DNA from: Pythium myriotylum
Lineage: Eukaryota; Oomycota; Peronosporomycetes; Pythiales; Pythiaceae
Length of the DNA stretch: 64,000 nt
Assembly (NCBI GenBank): GCA_023091665.1
Contig: JALJCQ010000021.1
Span: 348,596 to 412,595, forward strand
Direction of reading: 5' to 3'
Positions 41,566 to 51,575 of the stretch are shown here, in pieces (positions within the stretch are counted from its first letter, which is position 1; each line of letters opens with the position of its first letter). The notes beneath the pieces are model-generated. The model was not told the origin of the DNA. It did no database searches and saw nothing but the letters and a program-made list of their open reading frames with translations. The position numbers were made by a program, and so were the translations under genes.

Positions 41566-41581
41566 CGATTGTGAAATGAGC
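41566..41581 (-). promoter_or_regulatory. Oomycete Inr-like promoter
   Basis: GCTCATTTCACAATCG on the minus strand fits the Inr and the start of the flanking element, immediately upstream of the ATG at 41553. Confidence 0.55.
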
Positions 41582-42202
41582 GTTGATTGATTCCAGCGCT
41601 TGGTCGGTGCCTCAAGGGCTTGTATGACGCAACTCTCGATCACGATCTGGTCACGTCGACTGAAGAGGATCGTGTAGTTGACAGACATATCTGATAACCG
41701 TGACATAGCTCGGTCCCACCGTTGGGAGGCTGTCCACATCTGCCGACCACAGTTGCATTCGCATCACCCACACCGAGACCAGAGCGATGATGTTGTCGCG
41801 ACTATTATAGGTTCCGCCCATGGTCGCAATCCAGGCACGCGCCGCGGTCGCGGAGCAGCCAGACACCAGTCAGACGCACGATCAACGAAACCGCCTCAAA
41901 CTATATCATAATCGTTCTATCTAAGTAGGGTGTGTTCCCCCTTCTTGGACGATTCGTATTGGTTGGCCAAGCGAACTCGTTGTGGTTGACATTCCAAGTC
42001 TGACGAAAACCCGAGCGACCGACGACCATAGAACGGATTCCAGCGTGGGACGTGCACCAGCCGTATTGTTTGGATCGATTTAGTCGAACGGCGTCGCTCT
42101 CTCGCCGCAGACGATGCGGAGGCTGCAATGACCAATCCCGAATACGGCACCGCTGACCGCGTTGTTTTAGAGGTCGAGTAGCGCGACGTTCGTACGAGCC
42201 AG
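41582..42202. other. Intergenic region, no gene recognised
   Basis: Frames at 41651-41866 and 41901-42254 show no domain. It ends at the left 17-bp target duplication of the LINE. Confidence 0.45.
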
Positions 42203-42294
42203 CCAAACGTCTAATAGGACTTTGACTTTGAAGGTGAGGTCTATTGGATCGCACTAATTATGAATCCTATAGCCGGGTCTAGCGACCCTGTTTC

Positions 42295-43281
42295 CTACCG
42301 CGGAGCGTCGCGGAGTATATATCTCGACTGCCATTCCTGGAAGTCGGTCGCGAGCAGCTGATCCAGCTGACCGCGGTGTGGCCATCCGTGGGAGTGTAAT
42401 CCGTGGACACTCCGCTTCGAGTCCATCGCGACGTTGGACGCGTGGTCGGCCATCTTATTAAAGGCGCGGAGATGGTGATGCCAATGTCTGACACGTAATT
42501 CATCGGCTAGGCGTCGCGCCACGGCGTACAAAGGCCTCAACCGAGGATGTCTTGGCGGGTGATAAAGCCGAAGCTGACGGAGGATGAGCGCACTGTCCCC
42601 TACAACTTCCACGGACCAGTTGTGGCGTTTGGCGGCCTTGAGCCCTGTAATGAGGCCGAGGTATGCGGCTCTGTTGTTTGTGGTCTTCGGATGTGCATAC
42701 GACATGGACGCACTCCAGACGATGGTCGCGGCCGTCGCGTCATCGTTCACTCTTAAGATGATTGCCCCGGCCCCTCCGGGCCCCGGGTTACCGCGCGAAC
42801 CGCCATCAAAGAAGAGAACGTGCCTCGTTCCGTCTCCGGTCTCCACTCTCGGCCGGGAGCCTTCGTCCAGTCGGGCCTCCATAGCCCTAAGGAATTGGCG
42901 TCGCGGGTCGCGAACTTGGTGCACCTGTTGGAGTCGTGGTAGAAGCCCTCTGAGCGAAGCGTGGAGCGCTCCAGCGTGGTATAGCACAGCCTGGTCCGTG
43001 GTCCAGCCAAGCCTGTTGTCAACAATGTGGTGGCGCCAACGCCAGATAGAGGCGAGGGTGACTAGCACGTGCTGCTGCCAAGCGATCTGTGCCGCCTCGT
43101 GGATGATTGTGACAGTGTCATGGGCATCCTGGTCCACGCTATACATGGCCGTCCAGAGATCACCTGGAAAACTGTGGAGGTTGAGCCCGAAGATGGCCGT
43201 CTTAACGCCTGCGACGTCCCGATCCCAGTCGTCTCGGAGCCCCCACGGGAGCTGGAGTCTTGACCAAAGGACTTGAGCCAT
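42295..43281 (-). pseudogene. LINE polyprotein C-terminus: zf-RVT and RNase H
   Basis: Just upstream of 43281 the same frame reads CPHC ... HIFWRC, a C2HC zf-RVT motif. After a linker comes RNase H with FFDGGSRGNPGPGG, GDSALILRQL and KMADHASN. The catalytic Glu is replaced: NNRAAYLGL where the 12634 copy has NNQTEYEGL. The frame is shared with 43369-43866 but separated from it by a single TAG at about 43369-43371. Confidence 0.8.
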
Positions 43282-43368
43282 GGGGCATCTCCAGAAGATG
43301 TGCTTGATGAGGCCGCCGTCCTCGGCGGCTGGGCAGTGCGGGCAACCGTGGCGTAGATGTAGACGGTC

Positions 43369-44880
43369 CTATCCTGAGATGCGCCCTCCCTTAAGTTTGC
43401 GGAAGAGCAATCGTTGTCCTGAAGTTGACGCCGGGAGGCGGTCGATCTCCTTCCAGGTGAGCTGAGAGAGTGCTTGTCCGATGTGCGCGTCCCCAACAGA
43501 TAGCTTGGTCGCCCTGGCCTCATCCTCCTGAGAGGCCTGGGCACCATCCCGGGCTCCAAGCCGTGCTTTGATCTCGGTCTTCTGGAGGGGGGTCTCGGGG
43601 CGCCAGATGTACCTTGCGTAGGCTAGCCATGGGTGAGGAAGCGCCCGCGCCGCCTGGTCCCCGATGGTCTGTCGCACCAGCTTGTTGACGTCATCCAGGG
43701 TGCTCACCAGACCGAGGTGCTGGCGAGCATTGGGAGTGGGCTCCCATGCGAGAGAGATGCCGTGGTGATCCCTGATGAGGTGCCACACGTCCGTCGTCGC
43801 AGGAGAGACCCGTACCATATCTTCGTCGTCGTGGAGACCCAAGATGGCCAGGTAGTTGGCTACCAAGACGTCACACAGGAGGCGAAACTGCTCAACCTCC
43901 CTTTTGTTCGACGGGAAGGCGCACCTTTTTGCTCCGGAACTTCACGCAGTGAGGAGGGCTGGGCAGGATCTCGATCGCATCGCTGACGGAGTCGCCTGGG
44001 AGGGCCACGGCCCGGAAAGTGGCGGTGGTGGCAGGCAATCCCGAGGAGAGTAGGAGGATGTCGTCCCCAGCTAACTTCGCCGTCAATAGGCTGTAGAAAT
44101 CGAAAAACCCGTGGGTGGACTCCTGGAGTCGGCGAAGGTTGAGTAAAGCCGGTCGATGTGCCGAGTAGTCACACTTGTACCAGTCGTTCTCCCATCCACG
44201 GATCCTGTGGTCAGTCGACCGGAGCGCAGGTAAAAGGGCCTGGATCTGGTCGGACTCGGCCTGGGTTCTCGCTTGCACACTTAGGAAGGTGGAGATCTTC
44301 TGACCCGTAGATGCGAGCGTTGTTTCCAGACGCGGCGTGGGCGGGGAGATTAGACGCGATGGAGTCGGCGCCCAGCCACGTGCCCCGGCGGAGGATAGGA
44401 GAATGTGGCCAATCTCGCTGCGAAACCCGTTTGCGCGCTGGCTCCAGCGCTCGAGAACGGTGACGCTCAGCCGCTTGAACTCAACTGCCAGGTCGGGAAC
44501 GCCGAGTCCACCTGCTTTCTGCCTGCGAGATGCGGCCGACTTGCTCATCCACGCTCGCTTGCCTGGGCATCTCTCGACAAACACCCCGTGCCAGACGTAG
44601 TTGTGAATGTGGCGCTGAAGCTGGTCGATGCGGGCTGCCGTCGGCCAGTCATGTCTCCCAACAAAGAGGATCTTGGGGACGATGATAGCTTGAGCAATCA
44701 GGACTCTTTGCAATAGGTCCGTTATCTTTATTTGCGCGAGATGGAGGCGGGTCCGTAGCTGCTGTAGCGCCGTCGCCCATACCTGTGGAGAATTGGAACG
44801 GCTGGAGATATGAGCTCCTAACAGCCGCGCCAGTTCGTCAGTCGCAAGGAGCGGAAAGTTAAATGCACCGGTGATTGGGA
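43369..44880 (-). pseudogene. LINE reverse transcriptase C-terminal region
   Basis: Minus-strand frames 44880-43892 and 43866-43369 are joined by a frameshift near 43880. The first carries LQRVLIAQAIIVPKILF ... LQRHIHNYVWHG ... GGLGVPDL, typical of the thumb/connection region after the LINE RT catalytic domain. The catalytic YADD-type box is not in this window copy. The second contains WLAYARYIWRPETPLQ and the LTWKEIDRLP region leading to zf-RVT. Inactive. Confidence 0.75.
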
Positions 44881-45279
44881 GCTGCGAAGTATAGGGCCAC
44901 CCTGGGATTTTTCCCAGAGTGACCCTAGTCGGTTTACCCCACCAGTAGCCCCGGCTATAGCTACCGTACTCCCGTGAAACCTTAAGCAGAGCTAATTAGC
45001 TCCACCGACAGCCGCTCTCATCAGTCACGCCACTGCATTGCTGCAGCGCGTCGGCCCAGCTAACTAGGTTAGCCTTCCCGATACTTGAGCTGTCTCGCAT
45101 GCTTATTCAGCATACTAACCAACACCTTTGGAGGGTGCCAGGGGTGTCCTGTCCTTACGGTCGGATGGTTTTTAGACCCGTTCCCCTGTAGGAGTTGTTG
45201 ATCTCATTGGCTCAGCGAAAATATGCGGTATGAGAGGAAACGGTGGCCCAAACCGACGTCTCCCATACAAATCCAGTCA

Positions 45280-45358
45280 ACCGAGCAGCTGCCGGGACTC
45301 GAACCCCCGACCATAGGGTTGGATTTTGGGTGCTTTTCCACTAAGCCGGGGATCAACC
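45280..45358 (-). repeat. tRNA-like A/B-box segment at the LINE 5' end
   Basis: The minus strand reads GGCTTAGTGGAAAAGC (A-box like) and about 40 bases later GGTTCGAGTCCCGGC (B box), the internal pol III promoter layout of tRNA genes and SINEs. I cannot fold a 7-bp acceptor stem, so it is not an intact tRNA. It begins directly at the target duplication, so it is the 5' end of the inserted unit or a SINE joined to it. Confidence 0.55.
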
Positions 45359-45375
45359 CCAAACGTCTAATAGGA

Positions 45376-45541
45376 GCAGGGTTTCGTGTGCTTTGGACAT
45401 TACACATCACCTGCTCCTGGGGGCCACTCTGCTGCAAGGAAACGACGCTGAGGGTTGGCCGGTGCGAACACGCCCAGCTGCACCGAACCCACCCTCGCTT
45501 TCGTGGTCACTGCGGATTATATCGTCTACTATATGCTACAG
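45376..45541. other. Degenerate leader of a protease relic
   Basis: Lies between the LINE target duplication and the protease fragment; no signal peptide can be recognised. Confidence 0.4.
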
Positions 45542-45654
45542 ATAATCGGTGGCACCATCGTCCTAGTCACACAAAAGGTCTACGTCGTGGAGCTGCATCC
45601 GTCGACAGCGAACGCGACTTTGTGCAGCGGCGTTTTCACCTCGCAGACCAAGAT
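45542..45654 (+). pseudogene. N-terminal part of a decayed protease, cut by Copia-2
   Basis: The frame reads IIGGT, then TQKVYVVEL and LCSGVFTSQT, aligning with the ILGGT, KLYTVTL and CGGTLISPT strands of the intact family. It stops at the Copia-2 LTR. The other side of the insertion (50730 on) continues with LTAAL, where the catalytic His position of LTAAHC is Leu, so the gene was already catalytically dead or decaying before insertion. Confidence 0.75.
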
Positions 45655-45970
45655 TGTTGTTCACGGCAACGAGAACACACCGGAGGAGACTTGAGTCTTC
45701 GAGAGCGAATTGTAGAGTGTATTTCTATCCTTCTGATGAACTCGTTCGCTCGTTCGTTTCTACAGACATACAGGATGTACAGGGCAGGGGAATACTGATC
45801 TGGTCCTTGGAACTGGGCGAAATGAGCCCATCCCGAGTTGGACCTGTGTCCCCCGATCGCGTGAAATCTGTGACGTGTGAGCACCAGCCTTTTACCGCGG
45901 GACCTTCCCGTGGACACTAAGGCGATCCATGTGCTGCTTGTACTCGAGTGATCTACCGCCGCGAACCACA
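45655..45970 (-). repeat. Copia-2 3' LTR
   Basis: 316 bp, TGTTGTTC ... GAACCACA, matching 50414-50729. Confidence 0.93.
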
Positions 45971-45998
45971 CCTCCCCCACAAGCAGCGCACGAGTGCC

Positions 45999-48900
45999 TT
46001 ACTCGACGCTCGAAAGGCCACATAGGCCACACTTGCGTTGGTGCTGGAGCGGACCGAGAGCCTTTGTCAAGAGGTCTGCAGGCATGTCGCCCGTCGGCGT
46101 GTAATGCACTGCAATTTTGCCCTCGTGCAATAGACCCTTGGCAGACTTGTACTTTACGTCGACAGTCTTCTGCTTCTCACTTAGACCTTGTCTTTTGAGT
46201 CGGGCAATAGCTGGCTGGCTGTCCATTGCGAGGACGAGCGGTACGTTCAACCTGAGCACCTGGCTGACGATGAGCTGGACAAGATGGCCATCTTCGATTG
46301 CCTCGTCGGCAGCGACGTACTCGGCTGCAGTACTCGACTTGGCGACAATTGTCTGTTTCTTACTGGCCCATGCGACGGGGCAGCCGAAGAGGTAGACTAC
46401 ACGACCCGATATTGATTTTCTGTCGGCCTTGTCATTGGCCCAATCAGCATCAGACGCAACGATAATGTCTTCAGAGCTCGGCGACAGCGTGAGCCGAAAT
46501 TGTTTGGTGCCGGCGAGGTATCGAAGCAAATGTTTTGCTGCGCACCATGCGATCTTGCGCGGCTTGGCATTATGACGCGAAAGCTGGCCGACTGCGAAGC
46601 TGGTGTCTGGGCGCGTGACGCGCGCCAAGTAGAGCAATGCACCAACGGCTTCTCTGTACGGCATGCGTCGCATCTCGTCTGCTTCTTCGACAGTCATCTC
46701 GCCTTCGAGCTCGTCGAGTCTTGAGCCGGGGACCATCGGGGTCCGTACGGGCTTGGCCCCATCCATCGCAAATCGATGCAGAACTTCCTCGACATACGCG
46801 GCTTGGGAGAGGAGCACGATTGATGGGGCCGGTCGCTCGATCTTCATGCCGAGGAATTGATCTGGCACACCTATATCCTTTACTTGGTAGCGCTGGTTTA
46901 ACGCCACCATTAACCGTAGGACTTGCTCTTCGCTTTCGTGGGCCACGAGTAGGTCGTCTACATAAAGACATACTAAGAGAAGTGAGTCGTCGATATAGGC
47001 GAAATATAAGCAGAGATCAACATCAGAGGCAATGAGCCCGTAGTTCTTCAGAAATTGGTCGATGGCCTTGTTCCATTCACGTCCAGCTTGCCGCAACCCG
47101 TATAACGCCTTGCGCAAGCGCCAAACCTTACCCTCTTGCCCTTCTCGAGCGAAACCGGACACGGGCTTCATGTATATGGTGTCGGGCAAGTTGGCCTTCA
47201 CGTAGGCGGCTGGAACATCACCTTGTCGAACCACAAGCCGGAGCTTCGCCACGATCACAAAGAAAACGCGAACAGTCACGAGCATGGCAACTGGGGCGTA
47301 AGTGTCGATGAAGTCGACCATGTATCTCTGCCGATCACCGCGCGCACACAATCGAGCCTTGTACCTGACAATCTCGCCTCGAGCACCCGTCTTTAACCGA
47401 AACTGGATAGTGTGATCTAACACTGCGACATTTGGCGGCGGCGAGACCCATTCGAACGTGCCGTTTTCAAACAGGGCTTGAACTTCTTCGGATATAGCAC
47501 GATTCCATTCGATCCATTGCGGCGAGCGCCGCGCCTCAGCCAAATTCAGGGGCTCGCGGATGACCTCCCCAAGGACGGCAAATGCGGCCGCCTGGGGCGC
47601 AGTCTGCTGTTCGATTCGCCGAGATCGGCGACGCGCGGTGGACGCCGACTCGTGTACTGCATCGTTCTCATTGTTTGCTCGTTCTGTTTCTCGATCATCG
47701 CCTTCGTCGTCACTACCGTGTTGGAAATCTTGGGCGTTGTCGTCGCCGATGCTGATGAGCTCGTGCAGCATTCGATCGATGAGTGTAGCACTGTAGGATT
47801 CAAACATCGGATGACCTGGACCGGGTACGTAGATCTTGTAACCTTTTACCTCGTCTGAACAGCCTACGAACGCACCGAGTTCCCCACTCGTGTTGGAAAA
47901 TCGTTGGTACTTCACTCTGATCTCATCGGGTACCCTCGACGACACAGCTTGACCGAAGATGGGGACTTTACTGACGTCAGGACGTCGCTTGAACAGCTTC
48001 TCTAGAGGCGTCTGCGACTCTCCACGCCTCGGTATGCGGTTTCTGAGATACACAGCATGAACTAGAGCGTCAGCCCACATAAGATGAAGCAGGCCAGAGT
48101 CTGTGAGGATGGCGGAGGCCATCTCCGTCACAGTGCGTACGGCTCGCTCGGCGACTCCGTTTTGAAACGAGCTGTATCGGCTTGTATGTTCTTGCCAAAT
48201 GCCTTCGCGTTGAATGAGTCTTCTGAAGTCTTTGTTGAGGAACTCGGTCCCTCCGTCGGTCCTGATCACTTTGATGGCCCTCGCCGAGACTTCCGCCTGT
48301 CTCTCAACGAGATTGAGATACACCTTTATCTTGTTCGTGGCCTCAGATTTCTTTGTCATCGGGTACGCCTGTATGAATCCGCGCCAGACCACAACCATGA
48401 AGTATCGATACCCCTCTCGCGACTTGGCAACGGGGCCGCTTAAGTCGGCATGTACAACGCCGTCAGCAAACTCATCACTGGACGTTCTTGCGGTCGGCGG
48501 GGATCGATCTACAGCTTTGGTCAGTGCACATACGACGCACATCGGAGGCTTGGCGCCGGGCTCGATGTGGAGCCCACGTACCACACGATTCTTCGCCATT
48601 TCTTTCAAAGTTTTGTAGTTCATGTGTCCCATTCTGCGATGCCAGGTTTCAAGGTCTCGACCAAGTACCGAGAGAGCAAGTGCTGTCGTGCGGAGTTCGG
48701 TTCCTTGCCCCGCCGTGAGAACCGGGTAGACACCTTCGATAACCGGCGCGATGCAGACCACGCGCTTGCGGTTGCCACCGAATACAGTACAGCAGTGGGG
48801 CGAGAAGTCGACAGCGTGACCGGTCTTCACGAGAGTCGAGACAGAGATCAAGGTCTTGGGAAAATTTGGCACATAGTAGACATTGTCAGGAATGAAGTCA

Positions 48901-49106
48901 CGAGTGATTCCTTCTCCCTTACCGTTGTCTACAAGTGCTTGTACCCTCATCCTGCCTTTCTCGCGAGCCACGACTGATCGACCGTCGGCAACTTTGATCA
49001 CAAGAGCTTCGTTCTTGCTGGTCGTCGTAAGGTCTTCAAGTCGGCCCGTCAGGTGGTGCGACGCGCCCGAGTCGATTAGGACTGGGCTCCACCTGACGCC
49101 CGCTTC
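45999..49106 (-). CDS. Copia-2 Pol (protease, integrase, RT, RNase H)
   Basis: An open frame of about 1035 codons that follows the gag TGA without a frame change and has no ATG at its start. Nine codons after the TGA comes the aspartic protease motif LIDSGASHH. Then integrase (HRRMGHM ... [27 protein letters not shown]), reverse transcriptase ([28 protein letters not shown]) and RNase H ([27 protein letters not shown]). No further lesion. Expression would need readthrough of the TGA, internal initiation, or a wild-type partner if the TGA is a mutation. Confidence 0.93.
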   Translation of the reverse strand, partial: EAGVRWSPVLIDSGASHHLTGRLEDLTTTSKNEALVIKVADGRSVVAREKGRMRVQALVDNGKGEGITRDFIPDNVYYVPNFPKTLISVSTLVKTGHAVDFSPHCCTVFGGNRKRVVCIAPVIEGVYPVLTAGQGTELRTTALALSVLGRDLETWHRRMGHMNYKTLKEMAKNRVVRGLHIEPGAKPPMCVVCALTKAVDRSPPTARTSSDEFADGVVHADLSGPVAKSREGYRYFMVVVWRGFIQAYPMTKKSEATNKIKVYLNLVERQAEVSARAIKVIRTDGGTEFLNKDFRRLIQREGIWQEHTSRYSSFQNGVAERAVRTVTEMASAILTDSGLLHLMWADALVHAVYLRNRIPRRGESQTPLEKLFKRRPDVSKVPIFGQAVSSRVPDEIRVKYQRFSNTSGELGAFVGCSDEVKGYKIYVPGPGHPMFESYSATLIDRMLHELISIGDDNAQDFQHGSDDEGDDRETERANNENDAVHESASTARRRSRRIEQQTAPQAAAFAVLGEVIREPLNLAEARRSPQWIEWNRAISEEVQALFENGTFEWVSPPPNVAVLDHTIQFRLKTGARGEIVRYKARLCARGDRQRYMVDFIDTYAPVAMLVTVRVFFVIVAKLRLVVRQGDVPAAYVKANLPDTIYMKPVSGFAREGQEGKVWRLRKALYGLRQAGREWNKAIDQFLKNYGLIASDVDLCLYFAYIDDSLLLVCLYVDDLLVAHESEEQVLRLMVALNQRYQVKDIGVPDQFLGMKIERPAPSIVLLSQAAYVEEVLHRFAMDGAKPVRTPMVPGSRLDELEGEMTVEEADEMRRMPYREAVGALLYLARVTRPDTSFAVGQLSRHNAKPRKIAWCAAKHLLRYLAGTKQFRLTLSPSSEDIIVASDADWANDKADRKSISGRVVYLFGCPVAWASKKQTIVAKSSTAAEYVAADEAIEDGHLVQLIVSQVLRLNVPLVLAMDSQPAIARLKRQGLSEKQKTVDVKYKSAKGLLHEGKIAVHYTPTGDMPADLLTKALGPLQHQRKCGLCGLSSVE

Positions 49107-50384
49107 TCATTCGTCGTTTTCGTTCGCATCCTCAGCAGTCTCGCCATCACCTTTGGCAAGCTGCGCTGATCCCTTGCCGAACTTGCCGTCTTTATTGCCG
49201 TTGAGGGAAGTGCGGCAGAAAGAGCCGACGTGGCCCGTGGCACCGCATTCATAGCAAACGATCTGCCCTTTGTTCGGGTTATCGTGGGTGATCTTCGGCT
49301 TTTTCTTTCTCTCCACGACAGCGGCGTTGGCCTCGGCAGGACGCTTCTTGTTGTCCTTAGCGTTCGGCTTACCGGGCTTTTTCGCGTGTTGGAGCTTGAC
49401 ATGCTTGGTCTTCGTTGCAGGAAGTGGCGTTGCGGTGGCTGCTGGCTTCCGACGATCGGGCAAGCGGCCGTCCGTCTCAGCCTTCCGCGCCAACGCGGAT
49501 ATAGCGATCTTCAGCTGCGCCTCCGGGTACTCGCCTTCAAGCTCGACCTTAGTCTCGAGGAAATCCGTATATTTCGGGTATGCGTTGCGAACAAAGGCGA
49601 CGAGAGCATGGCGCGCGTTCGCCGCGATAGCCTTGCCTCCTTCGAGTGCGTCTGCCATTTGCAGCAAGCGGTCAGCGTACTCACGGTACGTCTGGTTCCA
49701 GCGCTTGCGTTCCTTCTTGATTCGTTCGGCGACGTCGACGCCGAGTTGGACCGGTCGGAACTCGTGGATTAGAGCGGAGACACTATCAGCGTACGTAGCA
49801 GCTGGATTGGCAGCGCGCCAATCGGCATACCAACGTCGGGCCATGCCCGTGAGGTGCATTTTGAATACTGCCTGCTTCACATCATCGGACCATGGTTGAT
49901 TGGACAATACTTGAGCGTCTTCCATTTGATCTTCGAGTTCTTCACAGTGCTCACGGGCCCTAGAGTCGAAACCTCCCGCAGGTACTGTGCCATCGAATTG
50001 TCCGATCTTGATGTTGCGTAAGTCGATCTTTTGATTGGTCTTGTCTTTGCCTGCGAGCAGCGCGACGTCGGCATCCTCTGCGCCTTCTGGATGATCGCGA
50101 TCGCGGCCTGCTCTTGTCGGCTCTTCCTCGGGTTCGGGAACTGAAGCTTCACTTTCCCGCTCTCGCTGGTCTTGCTGCACACCAAGTGAAGTGGCGAGAG
50201 CGGTAAGCGCGGGCCCCACAGCAGCGAGCTGGGCGAGGAGGGTGGTGACGTCGGCGGCTTGTACTGTTGCCAGCGCCACAGCGGCGACTGGAGCAACTCC
50301 TCTAGCTGAGGCTTCAGACTGGGACGAGCTCTCGCTTCGAGCTGCCTGCGCAGCGGCGTTCGCGCTTCCTCGTGTGCTCACCAT
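49107..50384 (-). CDS. Copia-2 Gag
   Basis: A 425-aa protein from the ATG at 50384, 30 bp inside the 5' LTR. It has an acidic Ser/Glu-rich N-terminus, a retrotransposon Gag domain (about residues 125-260; WSDDVKQAVFKM, ARRWYADWRA, RKRWNQTYREYADRLLQMADAL), a basic linker, a zinc knuckle CYECGATGHVGSFC (about 381-394), and an acidic end DANENDE before TGA. Cleavage by the element protease is not visible here. Confidence 0.9.
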   Translation of the reverse strand: MVSTRGSANAAAQAARSESSSQSEASARGVAPVAAVALATVQAADVTTLLAQLAAVGPALTALATSLGVQQDQRERESEASVPEPEEEPTRAGRDRDHPEGAEDADVALLAGKDKTNQKIDLRNIKIGQFDGTVPAGGFDSRAREHCEELEDQMEDAQVLSNQPWSDDVKQAVFKMHLTGMARRWYADWRAANPAATYADSVSALIHEFRPVQLGVDVAERIKKERKRWNQTYREYADRLLQMADALEGGKAIAANARHALVAFVRNAYPKYTDFLETKVELEGEYPEAQLKIAISALARKAETDGRLPDRRKPAATATPLPATKTKHVKLQHAKKPGKPNAKDNKKRPAEANAAVVERKKKPKITHDNPNKGQIVCYECGATGHVGSFCRTSLNGNKDGKFGKGSAQLAKGDGETAEDANENDE

Positions 50385-50402
50385 TTACACTAGAGCTGGT
50401 GT

Positions 50403-50413
50403 GGCTGTTAACC
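50403..50413 (-). promoter_or_regulatory. Copia-2 primer-binding site (tRNA-Asn anticodon arm)
   Basis: GGCTGTTAACC on the plus strand directly abuts the 5' LTR at 50414 and matches the anticodon arm of eukaryotic tRNA-Asn (GTT). Like Copia-1, it implies priming by a tRNA half rather than the CCA end, but with a different tRNA. Confidence 0.65.
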
Positions 50414-50729
50414 TGTTGTTCACGGCAACGAGAACACACCGGAGGAGACTTGAGTCTTCGAGAGCGAATTGTAGAGTGTATTTCTATCCTTCTGATGAAC
50501 TCGTTCGCTCGTTCGTTTCTACAGACATACAGGATGTACAGGGCAGGGGAATACTGATCTGGTCCTTGGAACTGGGCGAAATGAGCCCATCCCGAGTTGG
50601 ACCTGTGTCCCCCGATCGCGTGAAATCTGTGACGTGTGAGCACCAGCCTTTTACCGCGGGACCTTCCCGTGGACACTAAGGCGATCCATGTGCTGCTTGT
50701 ACTCGAGTGATCTACCGCCGCGAACCACA
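50414..50729 (-). repeat. Copia-2 5' LTR
   Basis: 316 bp, matching 45655-45970; target duplication AAGAT follows at 50730-50734. Confidence 0.93.
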
Positions 50730-50795
50730 AAGATGCTCACGGCCGCTCTGGATGCGAATGATGTGATACTCGCTGCGGTCGGCACTGCCGACCGC
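50730..50795 (+). pseudogene. Second part of the protease relic split by Copia-2
   Basis: Starting at the target duplication, the frame that was open at 45654 resumes with MLTAAL then VILAAVGTA, corresponding to VLTAAHC and the VSIGS strand. Homology fades after about 20 codons, so the relic was degraded beyond this point. Confidence 0.65.
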
Positions 50796-51544
50796 CAAAA
50801 TTAAAGTATGTGCCGAGTCGGCACACACTTTGATTCTGACCAGATGGACGGCGAGATCATCAAAGGCAAGAATCAAATAATCTAACCGCCGTACGACCCG
50901 AGCAGTTTCGCTTTCGATGTTACGATGTTGACATCCTCGAACTTCCGCATGCTACCGCGGCGAAGCCTGCGAAGACATTGTCGGGCAACGGTAAGTGAAT
51001 CAAGAACTCCCTAGTGACAGGCTTTGGTGTATTGCAACATGATGATGATGCAAGTGAAGTCTATTGAGTTCATCCTGTGAATCCTAATAGCTTGATGGGC
51101 TGTACATGCACGCCTTTATGTGTCAGCATGGTGGACACGAGTGGGCCACCACGGACGTAGGTCGTTGTAGAGCAAGTTCGACAAGAAAACCCGGCTGTCT
51201 TGGGAACGAAGGGGTTCGAGCGGGGTTTCTCCGCTCGGTGTTGTACCGAGTTTGCCGAGTAGCCCGGCCATCTCGTTGTGGGCCCTTGGGTGGAGTGTCC
51301 AGGAAAATGAGACGCAGGTACAAATGACGACTCATTAACGCCGCACTCAACCAAAAGTAACGTTCCAACGCTAAAATGCGCCAGAGCATTACGTCTCGGA
51401 CAAAACGCTCTGCGTTCATGACTGCAAATATCACCCACGCATCGCCCATCGGATGGCACACGCAGTAATCAACCTTGTGATGGACCAACAGCGCCTCAGT
51501 CGTTCATCAAACAAACCAGGTAGGCATTGATCCTCTTCTCGACG

Positions 51545-51547
<3 letters not shown>
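50796..51547. other. Intergenic region with LINE-tail fragment
   Basis: 51056-51100 reads AAGTCTATTGAGTTC ... TCCTAATAGCTTG, a minus-strand LINE 3' tail like 29764-29810. The rest has no recognisable gene. Confidence 0.45.

Positions 51548-51575
<28 letters not shown>
51548..51575. repeat. Run of 28 C
   Basis: The longest homopolymer in the window, directly before the Copia-3 remnant. Confidence 0.9.

Larger units (their letters stand above)
42203..45375 (-). mobile_element. Internally deleted LINE bounded by a 17-bp target duplication
   Basis: CCAAACGTCTAATAGGA occurs at 42203-42219 and 45359-45375, a typical LINE target duplication. Between them on the minus strand lie a tRNA-like segment (about 45285-45357), a non-coding leader (about 44895-45285), the C-terminal part of a reverse transcriptase (about 44880-43369), the zf-RVT zinc motif, RNase H (to 42295) and a 3' tail ending CACCTTCAAAGTCAAAG. 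The endonuclease, any ORF1 and the catalytic RT core are missing, so it is an internally deleted, non-autonomous copy. Confidence 0.8.
45655..50729 (-). mobile_element. Copia-2, complete LTR retrotransposon (5075 bp)
   Basis: Two 316-bp LTRs (45655-45970 and 50414-50729) match with no difference seen. The target duplication AAGAT flanks them (45650-45654 and 50730-50734). The purine tract GTGGGGGAGG adjoins the 3' LTR (45971-45980, minus strand). Gag and pol are in the same frame, separated by one TGA. A recent insertion into a protease-family relic. Confidence 0.95.

Noticed and set aside
45280..45358. A functional tRNA gene
   Set aside because: The A- and B-box-like blocks are present, but the ends cannot pair as an acceptor stem.
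45204..45437. A 77-codon minus-strand protein
   Set aside because: It overlaps the tRNA-like A/B-box segment; the apparent peptide (PMVGGSSPGS) is what a B box yields when translated.
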